Of a DNA stretch of 64,000 nucleotides, positions 24,852 to 32,937 are shown in pieces. The position numbers and the translations under genes are program-made. The stretch is taken from assembly GCF_013912065.1 (NCBI RefSeq), contig NZ_JACESA010000003.1, positions 62,001-126,000 of the forward strand, read 5' to 3'. Each line of letters opens with the position of its first letter. Positions within the stretch are counted from its first letter, which is position 1. This stretch comes from Brevundimonas sp. GTDB lineage: Bacteria; Pseudomonadota; Alphaproteobacteria; Caulobacterales; Caulobacteraceae. A model generated the notes under the pieces. It searched no databases and was not told where the DNA came from. It saw only the letters and a list, made by a program, of their open reading frames with translations.

Positions 24852-27359
24852 TTAGAGCTTCAGCTTGAACACCAGGCCATACGCCGCCGGACGACCGGCG
24901 ATGAAGGTCGGCATGCCCAGGGCGTCGCCGGTGTTGCCGGCGTCCTTGATATATTCCTCGTCGAGGATGTTCTCGCCGAAGGCCTCGACGCCCCAGCCGC
25001 CCGCTTCCGGCGTGTAGCGAACGCGCAGGTTCATCAGGCCGTAGGAGTCCTGGTATTCGTCCTGGATCAGATCCGCGACGAAGTTCTGGGTCTGCAGGGC
25101 CGGGATGTCGTTGTCGTCGCTGAAGAAGACCTTCGACTGCCAGGTGTAGGTCGGCTGAACCTCGATCTCGCCGCCCGCCACGGGCAGACGCCAGGTCGCG
25201 CCGATCGAGGCGGCGTTGTCCGGCGACAGGCGGAACTGGTTGCCGTCGTAGATGCCGTTCTCGAAACGCGAGTGGTTGTAGGCGTAGGTGGCGAACAGGT
25301 CGAACATCGGGGCTACGGCGAAGTTGGCCTGGCCCTCGAAGCCGTACGACTTGGCCTCGCCGGCGTTCGTCGTGATGAACTGGGTGCCCTCCTGGACCGT
25401 GGTCTGGAAGTTTTCGTAGTTGTACATGAAGACCGCGCCGTCGACCCGCAGCCGGCCGTCCAACAGCGCCGACTTGGCGCCGACTTCGTAGCTGTCGACC
25501 GTTTCCGCATCGACGGGCGTGAAGCGCGCCGCGCCGCCCGGCGCGGACGGGCCCGAGGCGCTGATCACTTCGGGACGGCGGCCCCGCGCATAGTTGGCAT
25601 ACACATTGGTGTCGTCCGTCAGGGCGTAGCGGGCCGTGACGCGCCAGGTGACGCCGTCGTCCTCGGAGTCATAGTAGGAGAAGTCGCCGTTGTTGGCGGT
25701 CGGCTGGGCGGTCAGGCCGAACAGCGGGAAGGCGCTGGCCGGCAGGTTGGCGAAGGCCGGGTTGGCCATGGCCGCCAGGAAGGCGGGGATCTGAGCCGCC
25801 GGAACCGCGCCGGCCTGGATCGCCAGCAGGGCGCCCAGAGCCGAGCGGCTCTCGACCGAACTCGCATAGCCGGTCGTCTTCTCATCGCGGGTGTAGCGCA
25901 CGCCCGCCGACATTTCGAACCGGTCGGTGAAGGCGTAGGTCGCGTCGGCGAAGACGTCGTACGAATCCAGTTCCGAGCTGTTGATCGGGGTCTCGATGTG
26001 GTTCGAGTCCAGATTGGCGGCGATGGGGGTAGCCAAGGCGCCGGCGCCCAGCGGCGTCAGCAGAGCGGCCAGAGCGCCCCTCGCCACGGTCGGATAGACC
26101 GCCAGCGGCAGGGTATTGTCGCCGACGCCCAGCGGCGATCCGTCCAGCAGGCCGGCCAGTTGCGCCAGGGCCAGGCGTTCATCGAACTGGGTCGGCGTGC
26201 GCTGATAGCCTTCCTCGTGGAACCAGCCGCCGCCGACGAAGCCGGTCAGACGCCCGCCGTTGTCGAAGCCCAGACGCAGGTCCTGGCTCCACTGTTCGCC
26301 GTGGGTGTCTTCGGCGGCGGTCAGGATCGGCAGCGAGACGCCGTCGGCGTCGAAGGTCTCGTAGTTGTCGAACTCGCGGTAGGCGGTGGTCGAGTTCAGG
26401 GTCCAGGCGGCGTTCAGGTTGAACCGGCCCAGGCCGGTCACGCCCCAGACTTCTCGATCCAGACCCAGCGACTTGCCGCCGTCGAAGTCGGCGCCCGGCG
26501 TCAGGGCCGCGCCTTCCCAGGGCTCCTTGCCGCCCAGGACCGCGCCGGTGTTGGGATCGGCCGGCTCATAGGCGATCGACTTGAACGATGTGCCCGAGGC
26601 GTTGTCGTTCTGATAGTTGCCGATGACGTCGAACCGCATGGCGTCCGACGGCTCCCAGGCGCCGGACAGACGCACGGCCTTGGTCTCGATCGAGTTATAG
26701 TCTTCGCCGCCCAGCAGGTTCTCGACTGAACCGCCGCGGGTCTTCAGGCGGGTGGCCACGCGCAGGCCGGCCGTTTCGCCGACCGGCAGGTTCAGCGCGC
26801 CTTCGACCATCCGATAGTCTTCATTGCCCGCCTCGATGTTGGCGTAGGCTTCCGTCTCGCCGGGCCGGGCGCGATTCTGGACCAGATTGACCGCGCCGAT
26901 CAGGGCGCCGCGACCGTACAGGGTCGACTGGGGCCCCTTGGCGATTTCCACGCGCTCCAGATCGAACAGTTCGACATAGGAGCCGCGCGACTTGGAGATC
27001 GACACGCCGTCCTGGAACACCGAGACGCGCGCCTCGGCCGTCGCGGCGCCCGAGTCGGAGGTGATGCCGCGCATCACGAAGCCGGGGTTGTTGGGCGACT
27101 GGTTCTGAACCAGGAAGCCGGGCACGAAGGCCGACAGCTGCTCGAACTCCTGGATGCCCAGGTCCTCGAGGAAATCGCCGGAATAGGCGGTCAGGGCGAA
27201 CGGAACCTCGATGGTCCTCTGTTCGCGCAACTGGGCCGTGACGATGATTTCTTCGAGCGCGGCCGGACCTGCATCCTGGGCTTGCGCGCCCTGGGCCAGG
27301 GCCATGACGCCAGTAAGCGCCGCCGCGGCCATCAGCCGCGCCTTCAGTTCGTTCGCCAT
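24852..27359 (-). CDS. TonB-dependent receptor, operon partner of phoD
   Basis: 835 residues. Signal peptide ends near AQAQ; a plug domain begins LEEIIVTAQLREQRTIEVP and continues with LERVEIAKGPQSTLYGRGALIGAVNLV; the rest is a beta barrel ending YGLVFKLKL with the usual aromatic/hydrophobic C-terminus. It should import a large substrate across the outer membrane with TonB energy. Context with phoD points to a phosphorus-containing ligand, though no pho box was found upstream. GGGGATTAAG before the ATG is the ribosome site. Confidence 0.9.
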   Translation of the reverse strand: MANELKARLMAAAALTGVMALAQGAQAQDAGPAALEEIIVTAQLREQRTIEVPFALTAYSGDFLEDLGIQEFEQLSAFVPGFLVQNQSPNNPGFVMRGITSDSGAATAEARVSVFQDGVSISKSRGSYVELFDLERVEIAKGPQSTLYGRGALIGAVNLVQNRARPGETEAYANIEAGNEDYRMVEGALNLPVGETAGLRVATRLKTRGGSVENLLGGEDYNSIETKAVRLSGAWEPSDAMRFDVIGNYQNDNASGTSFKSIAYEPADPNTGAVLGGKEPWEGAALTPGADFDGGKSLGLDREVWGVTGLGRFNLNAAWTLNSTTAYREFDNYETFDADGVSLPILTAAEDTHGEQWSQDLRLGFDNGGRLTGFVGGGWFHEEGYQRTPTQFDERLALAQLAGLLDGSPLGVGDNTLPLAVYPTVARGALAALLTPLGAGALATPIAANLDSNHIETPINSSELDSYDVFADATYAFTDRFEMSAGVRYTRDEKTTGYASSVESRSALGALLAIQAGAVPAAQIPAFLAAMANPAFANLPASAFPLFGLTAQPTANNGDFSYYDSEDDGVTWRVTARYALTDDTNVYANYARGRRPEVISASGPSAPGGAARFTPVDAETVDSYEVGAKSALLDGRLRVDGAVFMYNYENFQTTVQEGTQFITTNAGEAKSYGFEGQANFAVAPMFDLFATYAYNHSRFENGIYDGNQFRLSPDNAASIGATWRLPVAGGEIEVQPTYTWQSKVFFSDDNDIPALQTQNFVADLIQDEYQDSYGLMNLRVRYTPEAGGWGVEAFGENILDEEYIKDAGNTGDALGMPTFIAGRPAAYGLVFKLKL

Positions 27360-27688
27360 CTTAATCCCCTAGTCCCCAACTTGGCAGTGTCGGCGACGAC
27401 TAGCCGTTGGCGATGTCGCAGAGGCGACGATGTCGATGCGGAGGCGTGACGTTCGGGCATCAATTCAGAGACTATCGTTCCTTGTCCGTGCTTTTCCTTT
27501 CACTGAAGGCGGGGGCCGGCGTCTCGCTGACGTCCATGAATGCGCCTTCGCCAGACAACCGCATCTAGGTTGCAGCCGGCGCTTTTACGATAGACGCCAC
27601 GGGTCCTGGTTGCAGGGCGCCACGAAAGCGCTAGGACTGGAGATATGGAGCCGGTCCTCGCCCCGACATGGTCCATAGGGGATGCGCA
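27360..27688. other. divergent intergenic region, no gene seen
   Basis: 329 bases between the TonB receptor (minus) and galE (plus). It must hold both promoters. I could not pick convincing -35/-10 boxes or a PhoB box. An eight-base direct repeat CGATGTCG occurs at 27411-27418 and 27428-27435, at a distance from the receptor start where a regulator could bind. Nothing else stands out. Confidence 0.4.
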
Positions 27689-28678
27689 ATGAGCAGTACG
27701 GTCCTGGTCGCCGGAGGGGCGGGCTACGTCGGGTCGCACGTCTGTCTGGCCCTGTCGCAGGCGGGCTTTACGCCCGTCGTCTACGACAATCTGTCGAACG
27801 GTCACGCCGCCTTCGTGCAGTGGGGCGAGTTGGAGACCGGCGACATCCGCGACGGCGCACGCCTGGACGCGGTCATCGCCAGGCACAAACCCGTCGCGGT
27901 CCTGCATTTCGCCGCCCTGATCGAGGTCGGGGAATCGGTCAAGGAGCCGGGCCGCTTCTATGAGAACAATGTCGCCGGGGCGATCACCCTGATCGAGGCG
28001 GCGCGGCGCGGCGGGATCGAGGTCATGGTCTTTTCCTCGACCTGCGCCACCTATGGCGATCCGGTGCGGCTGCCGATGGACGAGACCCATCCCCAGGCGC
28101 CGCTGAACCCCTATGGCCGCTCCAAGCTGATGGTCGAACAGGCCCTGGCCGACTATTCGGCCTATGTCGGCTTCCGCTCGGTCTGCCTGCGTTATTTCAA
28201 CGCCGCCGGCGCCGACGAGGAGGGCCGGATCGGCGAGCGTCATTACCCGGAGACCCACGCCATCCCCCTGGCCCTGCAGACCGCCCTGGGTCAGCGCCAG
28301 GGGTTCAAGCTGTTCGGCGACGATTACGACACCCGCGACGGCACGGCGGTGCGCGACTACATCCATGTGATGGATTTAGCCGACGCCCATGTGCGGGCGC
28401 TGAACTATCTGCTGCAGGGCGGCGAGACGACCGTCTTTAACCTGGGCACCGGCACGGGCACGACGGTCAAGGAACTAATCGACACCATCCGCCGCACCAC
28501 CAACCAGCCCTTCCCGGTCGAGACCACGCCGCGCCGCCCCGGCGACGCCCCCTGCCTGGTGGCGGACAACAACCGGGCGCGCGAAGTGCTGGGCTGGGCG
28601 CCGACCCGGACGCTGGACGACATCGTCCGCACCGCCTGGCGCTGGCATGCGGCGGAGCGGGATAGAGGCGCGGTCTAG
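27689..28678 (+). CDS. galE: UDP-glucose 4-epimerase
   Basis: 329 residues from ATG 27689, chosen for its AGGGGA ribosome site. NAD-binding GGAGYVGSH at the N-terminus, SSTCATYG with the catalytic Ser/Thr, YGRSK for the Tyr-Lys pair, RYFNAAGAD and RDYIHVMDLA are all as in GalE. It interconverts UDP-glucose and UDP-galactose for surface polysaccharide or galactose use. It lies beside a glycan-uptake locus but on the opposite strand. Its stop shares CTAG (28675-28678) with the LacI gene. Confidence 0.95.
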   Translation: MSSTVLVAGGAGYVGSHVCLALSQAGFTPVVYDNLSNGHAAFVQWGELETGDIRDGARLDAVIARHKPVAVLHFAALIEVGESVKEPGRFYENNVAGAITLIEAARRGGIEVMVFSSTCATYGDPVRLPMDETHPQAPLNPYGRSKLMVEQALADYSAYVGFRSVCLRYFNAAGADEEGRIGERHYPETHAIPLALQTALGQRQGFKLFGDDYDTRDGTAVRDYIHVMDLADAHVRALNYLLQGGETTVFNLGTGTGTTVKELIDTIRRTTNQPFPVETTPRRPGDAPCLVADNNRAREVLGWAPTRTLDDIVRTAWRWHAAERDRGAV

Positions 28679-29742
28679 AGCCTCGGCGCGGCGGTCGAGC
28701 CCCTGGGCGCGAAACCGAAATCGACCATGCTTTGTCGAGGCAGGTCGGCGTCTCCGCTCTTGAAGCGGATCAGCAGTTCGGCCGCCACGGCGCTCATCTC
28801 GGCGATCGGCTGGATGACGGCGGTCATGTCGGCGAAACGGGCCAGTGGCGTGTTGTCGAAACTGATGACCGAGAGGTCGGCGGGAACCGTCAGGCCGCGC
28901 GCCTGGGCCGTGCGCAGGGCGGCGTGGGCCATCCTGTCGTTGCTGGCCAGCACGGCGGTCGGCGGCGACGGCAGGGCCAGCAGAGCTTCCATGGCCCTGA
29001 CGCCGGACTCGTAGGAAAAGTCTCCCTCGGCGATCAGGCCTTCGTCCAGACCGAGCGCGGACGCCGTCATCGCCTGGCGATAGCCTTTCAGACGCGCGCC
29101 GCTGACCGCGTATTCCTCGCTGCCGGTGATGAAGCCGATGCGGGTATGGCCCAGGGTCAGCAGATGGTCGGTCGCGAAGGCGGCGGCGGCGGCGTCGTCC
29201 ATCGACACCGCGAATCCGTCGCCCTCGGCGATCGAGGCGATGCGGGCGAAGGGCAGGCCCAGCTGGCTGAGCAGGCCGGTGACGGCCGGATTCTCGCTGT
29301 GCGGCGGCGTCAGGATCACGCCGTCGGGGTGCAGGGCCGCGATGGCGCCGCGCACCGCCGCATCGACATGGTCCAGATGTGTGTCGACCAGTTCGAAGAT
29401 CATCCGATAGCCGTGGGCCTCGCATTTCAGCATGCCGCCCATCAGCATCTGGTCGACCCAGTCGGTGCCCTCGCCGGACTTCCAGCCCTCGATGGTCCGC
29501 TCGCGGTCGTTCAGGGCCATCAGCAGATAGGACCGCGAACCGCCCATCCGACGCGCCGCCAGACTGGGCACATAGCCCAGCTTGGCCACGGCCGCCCGCA
29601 CCCGGTCCTGCACCACCGGGCGGACATTGGGCTCGTTGTTGATGACGCGAGACACCGTCTGCAGCGAAACGCCCGCCTCGGCGGCGACGTGTTTGATGGT
29701 TACGGCGCGGCGCAAACTCTCGTCCTTTATCCCCGGCGCCAT
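28675..29742 (-). CDS. LacI family transcriptional regulator
   Basis: 355 residues. The HTH is VTIKHVAAEAGVSLQTVSRVIN at about 14-35, followed by the hinge with LGYVPSLAARRMGG and a periplasmic-binding-like sugar domain ending with the VISFDNTPLARF and IQPIAEMS stretches typical of the family. It is the last gene of the minus-strand glycan locus, 40 bases after the second halogenase gene, and is the obvious candidate repressor of the locus. Confidence 0.92.
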   Translation of the reverse strand: MAPGIKDESLRRAVTIKHVAAEAGVSLQTVSRVINNEPNVRPVVQDRVRAAVAKLGYVPSLAARRMGGSRSYLLMALNDRERTIEGWKSGEGTDWVDQMLMGGMLKCEAHGYRMIFELVDTHLDHVDAAVRGAIAALHPDGVILTPPHSENPAVTGLLSQLGLPFARIASIAEGDGFAVSMDDAAAAAFATDHLLTLGHTRIGFITGSEEYAVSGARLKGYRQAMTASALGLDEGLIAEGDFSYESGVRAMEALLALPSPPTAVLASNDRMAHAALRTAQARGLTVPADLSVISFDNTPLARFADMTAVIQPIAEMSAVAAELLIRFKSGDADLPRQSMVDFGFAPRGSTAAPRL

Positions 29743-29781
29743 TCTGTCAGGCTTGACCGTGCCGAGGCAAGCGCGTCGGTC

Positions 29782-31338
29782 TCAGGCCGGCACGGCGCGG
29801 GCGGCGGGCAGTTCGACGGGCGGCGCCGGACAGTGGGCGTCGATGAAGGCCTGATGCGTCGGCAGGTCGGCGACGAAGGCCTTCAATATATCTGCGGCCC
29901 GGTCCATCTCGGTGGTCAGTCCGTTGAAGTCGATCCGGTCCACCAGCGGCGGATAGGAACGCGGCTTCACACCCATCCCGTCCATGACGGCGTACCAACT
30001 GACATTGCGGAACAACGGGTCCAGCGCCTCCACCAGGCTGCCGTTGGCGCGGAACACGTCGATCTTGTGCTGCAATCCCTGGGGCAGGACCATGTCGCGG
30101 CAAGCCCGCCAGAAGGCCGTGTCGTCCCGTCGCGTCAGGGCGTAGTGCAGGATGATGAAGTCCCGGATCTCCTCGTAATCGACCGTTATCCGGCGATTGT
30201 ATTCGTCGACCAGGTTCGGGTCGCAGTCGAGGTCGGGCAGCAGCCGGAAGAAGAAGTCCATGCCGCGATAGATCAGGTGGATGGCGGTCGATTCCAGCGG
30301 TTCGATGAAGCCGCTGGCCAGGCCCAGGGACAGGACGTTCTTGTCCCAGATCTTCTCGCGCACCCCGGTCTTGAACGGCACCACCATCGGATCGACCACC
30401 GGCCGGCCCTCGACCTGGGCCATCAGGGTCGCCGTGGCCTCGTCGTCGCTCATGTGCCGGCTGGAGAAGACATGGCCGTTGCCGGTCCGGTGCTGCAACG
30501 GAATCCGCCAGCGCCAGCCGCAGTCCTGGGCCTGGGCCAGCGTATAGGGTGTCGGCGGGCCGACATTCTCGGTCTGGACCGCGATGGCCCGATCGCACAT
30601 CAGCCATTCGGACCAGTCCGTGTAGCCGACGCCCAGGGCCTTGCCGATCACCAGGGCGCGGAAGCCGGAACAGTCGATGAAGAAGTCCGCCTCGACCGTC
30701 TTTCCGCTCTTCAGCTTCAGGCCGCTGACGAAGCCGTCCGGGCGCACGGCCACGTCCTCGACGATCCCCTCGGTGCGTTTGACGCCCCGCGCCTCGGCGT
30801 AGTCGCGCAGATAGCGGGCCACCCGTTTCGCATCGACATGGACGGCGTAGACGGCGCCGCCGATCGGGGTGCGCTGGGCTTTGAACGGCAGCATGAATCG
30901 CCCCTGGGCCGCCATCTGGGCCGCAGCGGCGAAGTCCATCAGCGGCCGGTCATAACCGTTCATCCGCGCCTTCAGCCAGACCGGATAGAAGTCGCTGACG
31001 TCGACCGGAACCCCGATGGCGCCGAACGGGTGGAAATAGGTCTCGCCCTTTTCCGTCCAGTCCTCGAACTGGATGCCCAGCTTGAAGCTGGCCTGGGTCT
31101 TCTGGATGAAGTCGCGTTCGTCGATCCCCAGCTTGGTCAGCAGCTCCAGGAAGGGCGGCACGGTGGATTCCCCGACCCCGATCGTGCCGATGTCGTCGGA
31201 TTCGACCAGTTCGATCTCGGCCATCCGCCCCTTGAAATGTTCAGCCATCAGGGCGGCGGCGACCCAACCGGCTGTCCCCCCGCCGACGATGCAGATCTTC
31301 TTCAGGGGGCGGCGGGGCTGGTCCATGTCGGATCTCAT
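29782..31338 (-). CDS. tryptophan halogenase family flavoprotein (copy 2)
   Basis: 518 residues. FAD-binding GGGTAG (19-24), the conserved catalytic lysine in SFKLGI (Lys86), the family motif WRWRIP and the second catalytic residue in EPLESTAIHL (Glu349) match flavin-dependent halogenases such as PrnA (Lys79, Glu346). So the halogenation chemistry looks intact. The substrate is unlikely to be free tryptophan given the context: TonB receptor, GH3 enzyme and LacI regulator. ATG 31338 overlaps the stop of copy 1 by four bases. Proteins of this kind are common beside TonB receptors in Caulobacterales, with unknown role. Confidence 0.88.
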   Translation of the reverse strand: MRSDMDQPRRPLKKICIVGGGTAGWVAAALMAEHFKGRMAEIELVESDDIGTIGVGESTVPPFLELLTKLGIDERDFIQKTQASFKLGIQFEDWTEKGETYFHPFGAIGVPVDVSDFYPVWLKARMNGYDRPLMDFAAAAQMAAQGRFMLPFKAQRTPIGGAVYAVHVDAKRVARYLRDYAEARGVKRTEGIVEDVAVRPDGFVSGLKLKSGKTVEADFFIDCSGFRALVIGKALGVGYTDWSEWLMCDRAIAVQTENVGPPTPYTLAQAQDCGWRWRIPLQHRTGNGHVFSSRHMSDDEATATLMAQVEGRPVVDPMVVPFKTGVREKIWDKNVLSLGLASGFIEPLESTAIHLIYRGMDFFFRLLPDLDCDPNLVDEYNRRITVDYEEIRDFIILHYALTRRDDTAFWRACRDMVLPQGLQHKIDVFRANGSLVEALDPLFRNVSWYAVMDGMGVKPRSYPPLVDRIDFNGLTTEMDRAADILKAFVADLPTHQAFIDAHCPAPPVELPAARAVPA

Positions 31339-32864
31339 GCGGCGGAGGCGGCGGGATCGAGCCCCGCCAGGAATTGGGCGTGGTCGGGCGTGCGGGCGAC
31401 CAGGTCGGCGATATTGTCGCGCATCTCGGTCAGGCTGCGCGCCAGATAGGCGGGGTCCATGGCGTCCACCGCCGGGTCGTAGTGGTCCGGATACAGGCCG
31501 AAGCCGTCATAGATGGCCAGCCAGCTGGCCGGGTGGAACATCTCCCATCGATAGCGGACGAACTGGCCGCGCGCGGTCCACAGGGCGATCTTGCGCTCCA
31601 GCGTCTCGGGGATCGCCATTTCGCGGCAGTCGCGCCAGAAGTCGGTGTCGGTCCGGCCGTTCAGCTTGTAGTGCAGGATGATGAAATCGCGCGTCCGCTC
31701 CATCTCGCGCGCCGACTGGTCGTTGTATTCGTCGATGATCGGCTGGGCGAAGCGGCGGTCGGGGAACAGCGACTTCAGCCGCTCGATCCCGGTCTCGATC
31801 AGGGCGATGCTGGTGCTCTCCAGCGGCTCCAGGAAACCGGCCGACAGGCCGATGGCGACACAATTCCTGGCCCAGGCCTGGGTCCGGCGGCCCGGACGGA
31901 ACCCAATGCGGCGCGGCTCCGTCAGCGGCTCGCCCAGCAGGTTGGGCGTCAACTCGGCCAGGGCCTGATCGTCACTCAGATGGGCGCTGGAGAAGACCAG
32001 GCCGTTGCCGGCCCGGTGGCGCAGCGGAATGCCCCATTGCCATCCGGCCGACCGCGCGGTGACGCGGGTGAAGGGGGCGGGCGCGTCTTCGGGCCGGTTC
32101 GCGCTCTGCACCGCATAGGCGGCGTCGCAGGCCAGCCAGCGCCCCCAGTCCTCGAACCCGACCCCCAGAGCCTCGCCGATCACCAGCCCCTTGAAGCCCG
32201 AGCAGTCGACGAACAGATCCCCCTCGACTTCGCGCCCGTCCTCCAGCGTCAGGGCGCGAACGAAACCGTCCTCGGGCCTCAGTTCGACCCCCCGGATGCG
32301 GGCGTCGATCCGGGCGCAGCCCCCGGCCTCGGCATAGGCGCGCAGGTGTTGGGCGAACAGGCCGGCGTCCAGATGCAGGGCCCAGTCGAAAACCGACAGC
32401 TGCGACGGGGGATTGGGCGAGGGCAGGGTGAATTTGCCGCCGGCCGCCAGCGAGGCGCCCAGCGAATAGGCCGCCAGCGGCGTCGCGTCTCCCGCGCCGC
32501 GCTGCTTCAGCCAGTAGTGTTGAAAACCGATCCCCTTCACCTCCTGCCCGTACAGGCCGAAGGGATGGATGAAGTCCGAGCCCTGCCCGGACCAGTCGAG
32601 AAAACGGATGCCCAGTTTGCAGGTCGCCTGGGTGGCGCGCATCACCGCCTCGTCGCGCAGACCCAGCTGGGCATAGAAGCGGCGGATGGTGGGAATGGTC
32701 GCCTCGCCCACGCCGATCGTGCCGATGTCGGATGACTCGACGACGGTGATCTTCAGCGGGGTCGTGCGGAAATGCTGGACCAGGGCGGCGGCCGTCATCC
32801 AGCCGGCGGTGCCCCCGCCGACGATGACGACGGAACGAATGCGAGGATCGTCGATCTCGTCCAT
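31335..32864 (-). CDS. tryptophan halogenase family flavoprotein (copy 1)
   Basis: 509 residues, clearly paralogous to the next gene. FAD loop GGGTAGW (17-23), Lys83 in TCKLGIRFLDW, the WQWGIP motif and Glu349 in EPLESTSIAL are all present, so both residues needed for hypohalous-acid-type chemistry are kept. Partner flavin reductase is not encoded nearby. It sits 73 bases after the TonB receptor gene with a strong terminator in that gap, so its expression may be lower than, or separately controlled from, the receptor. Confidence 0.88.
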   Translation of the reverse strand: MDEIDDPRIRSVVIVGGGTAGWMTAAALVQHFRTTPLKITVVESSDIGTIGVGEATIPTIRRFYAQLGLRDEAVMRATQATCKLGIRFLDWSGQGSDFIHPFGLYGQEVKGIGFQHYWLKQRGAGDATPLAAYSLGASLAAGGKFTLPSPNPPSQLSVFDWALHLDAGLFAQHLRAYAEAGGCARIDARIRGVELRPEDGFVRALTLEDGREVEGDLFVDCSGFKGLVIGEALGVGFEDWGRWLACDAAYAVQSANRPEDAPAPFTRVTARSAGWQWGIPLRHRAGNGLVFSSAHLSDDQALAELTPNLLGEPLTEPRRIGFRPGRRTQAWARNCVAIGLSAGFLEPLESTSIALIETGIERLKSLFPDRRFAQPIIDEYNDQSAREMERTRDFIILHYKLNGRTDTDFWRDCREMAIPETLERKIALWTARGQFVRYRWEMFHPASWLAIYDGFGLYPDHYDPAVDAMDPAYLARSLTEMRDNIADLVARTPDHAQFLAGLDPAASAA

Positions 32865-32883
32865 GGCCTGATCCGGATACGCG

Positions 32884-32919
32884 AAAAAAAGAAGGCCGGC
32901 GACACGAATGTCGCCGGCC
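32884..32919 (-). terminator. intrinsic terminator between TonB receptor and halogenase genes
   Basis: On the minus strand GGCCGGCGACA-TTCG-TGTCGCCGGCC makes a perfect 11-base stem with a UUCG tetraloop, followed by TTCTTTTTTT. It starts 18 bases after the receptor stop and ends before the halogenase ATG at 32864. This is a textbook terminator, so it should cut most receptor transcripts. Confidence 0.9.
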
Positions 32920-32937
32920 AGTCTGCTCAGGAAGAAA

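Noticed and set aside
28732-31449. A 905-codon open frame on the plus strand
   Set aside because: Antisense to the LacI and halogenase genes, which have clear family motifs; composition is Gly/Arg/Asp-rich as in shadow frames.
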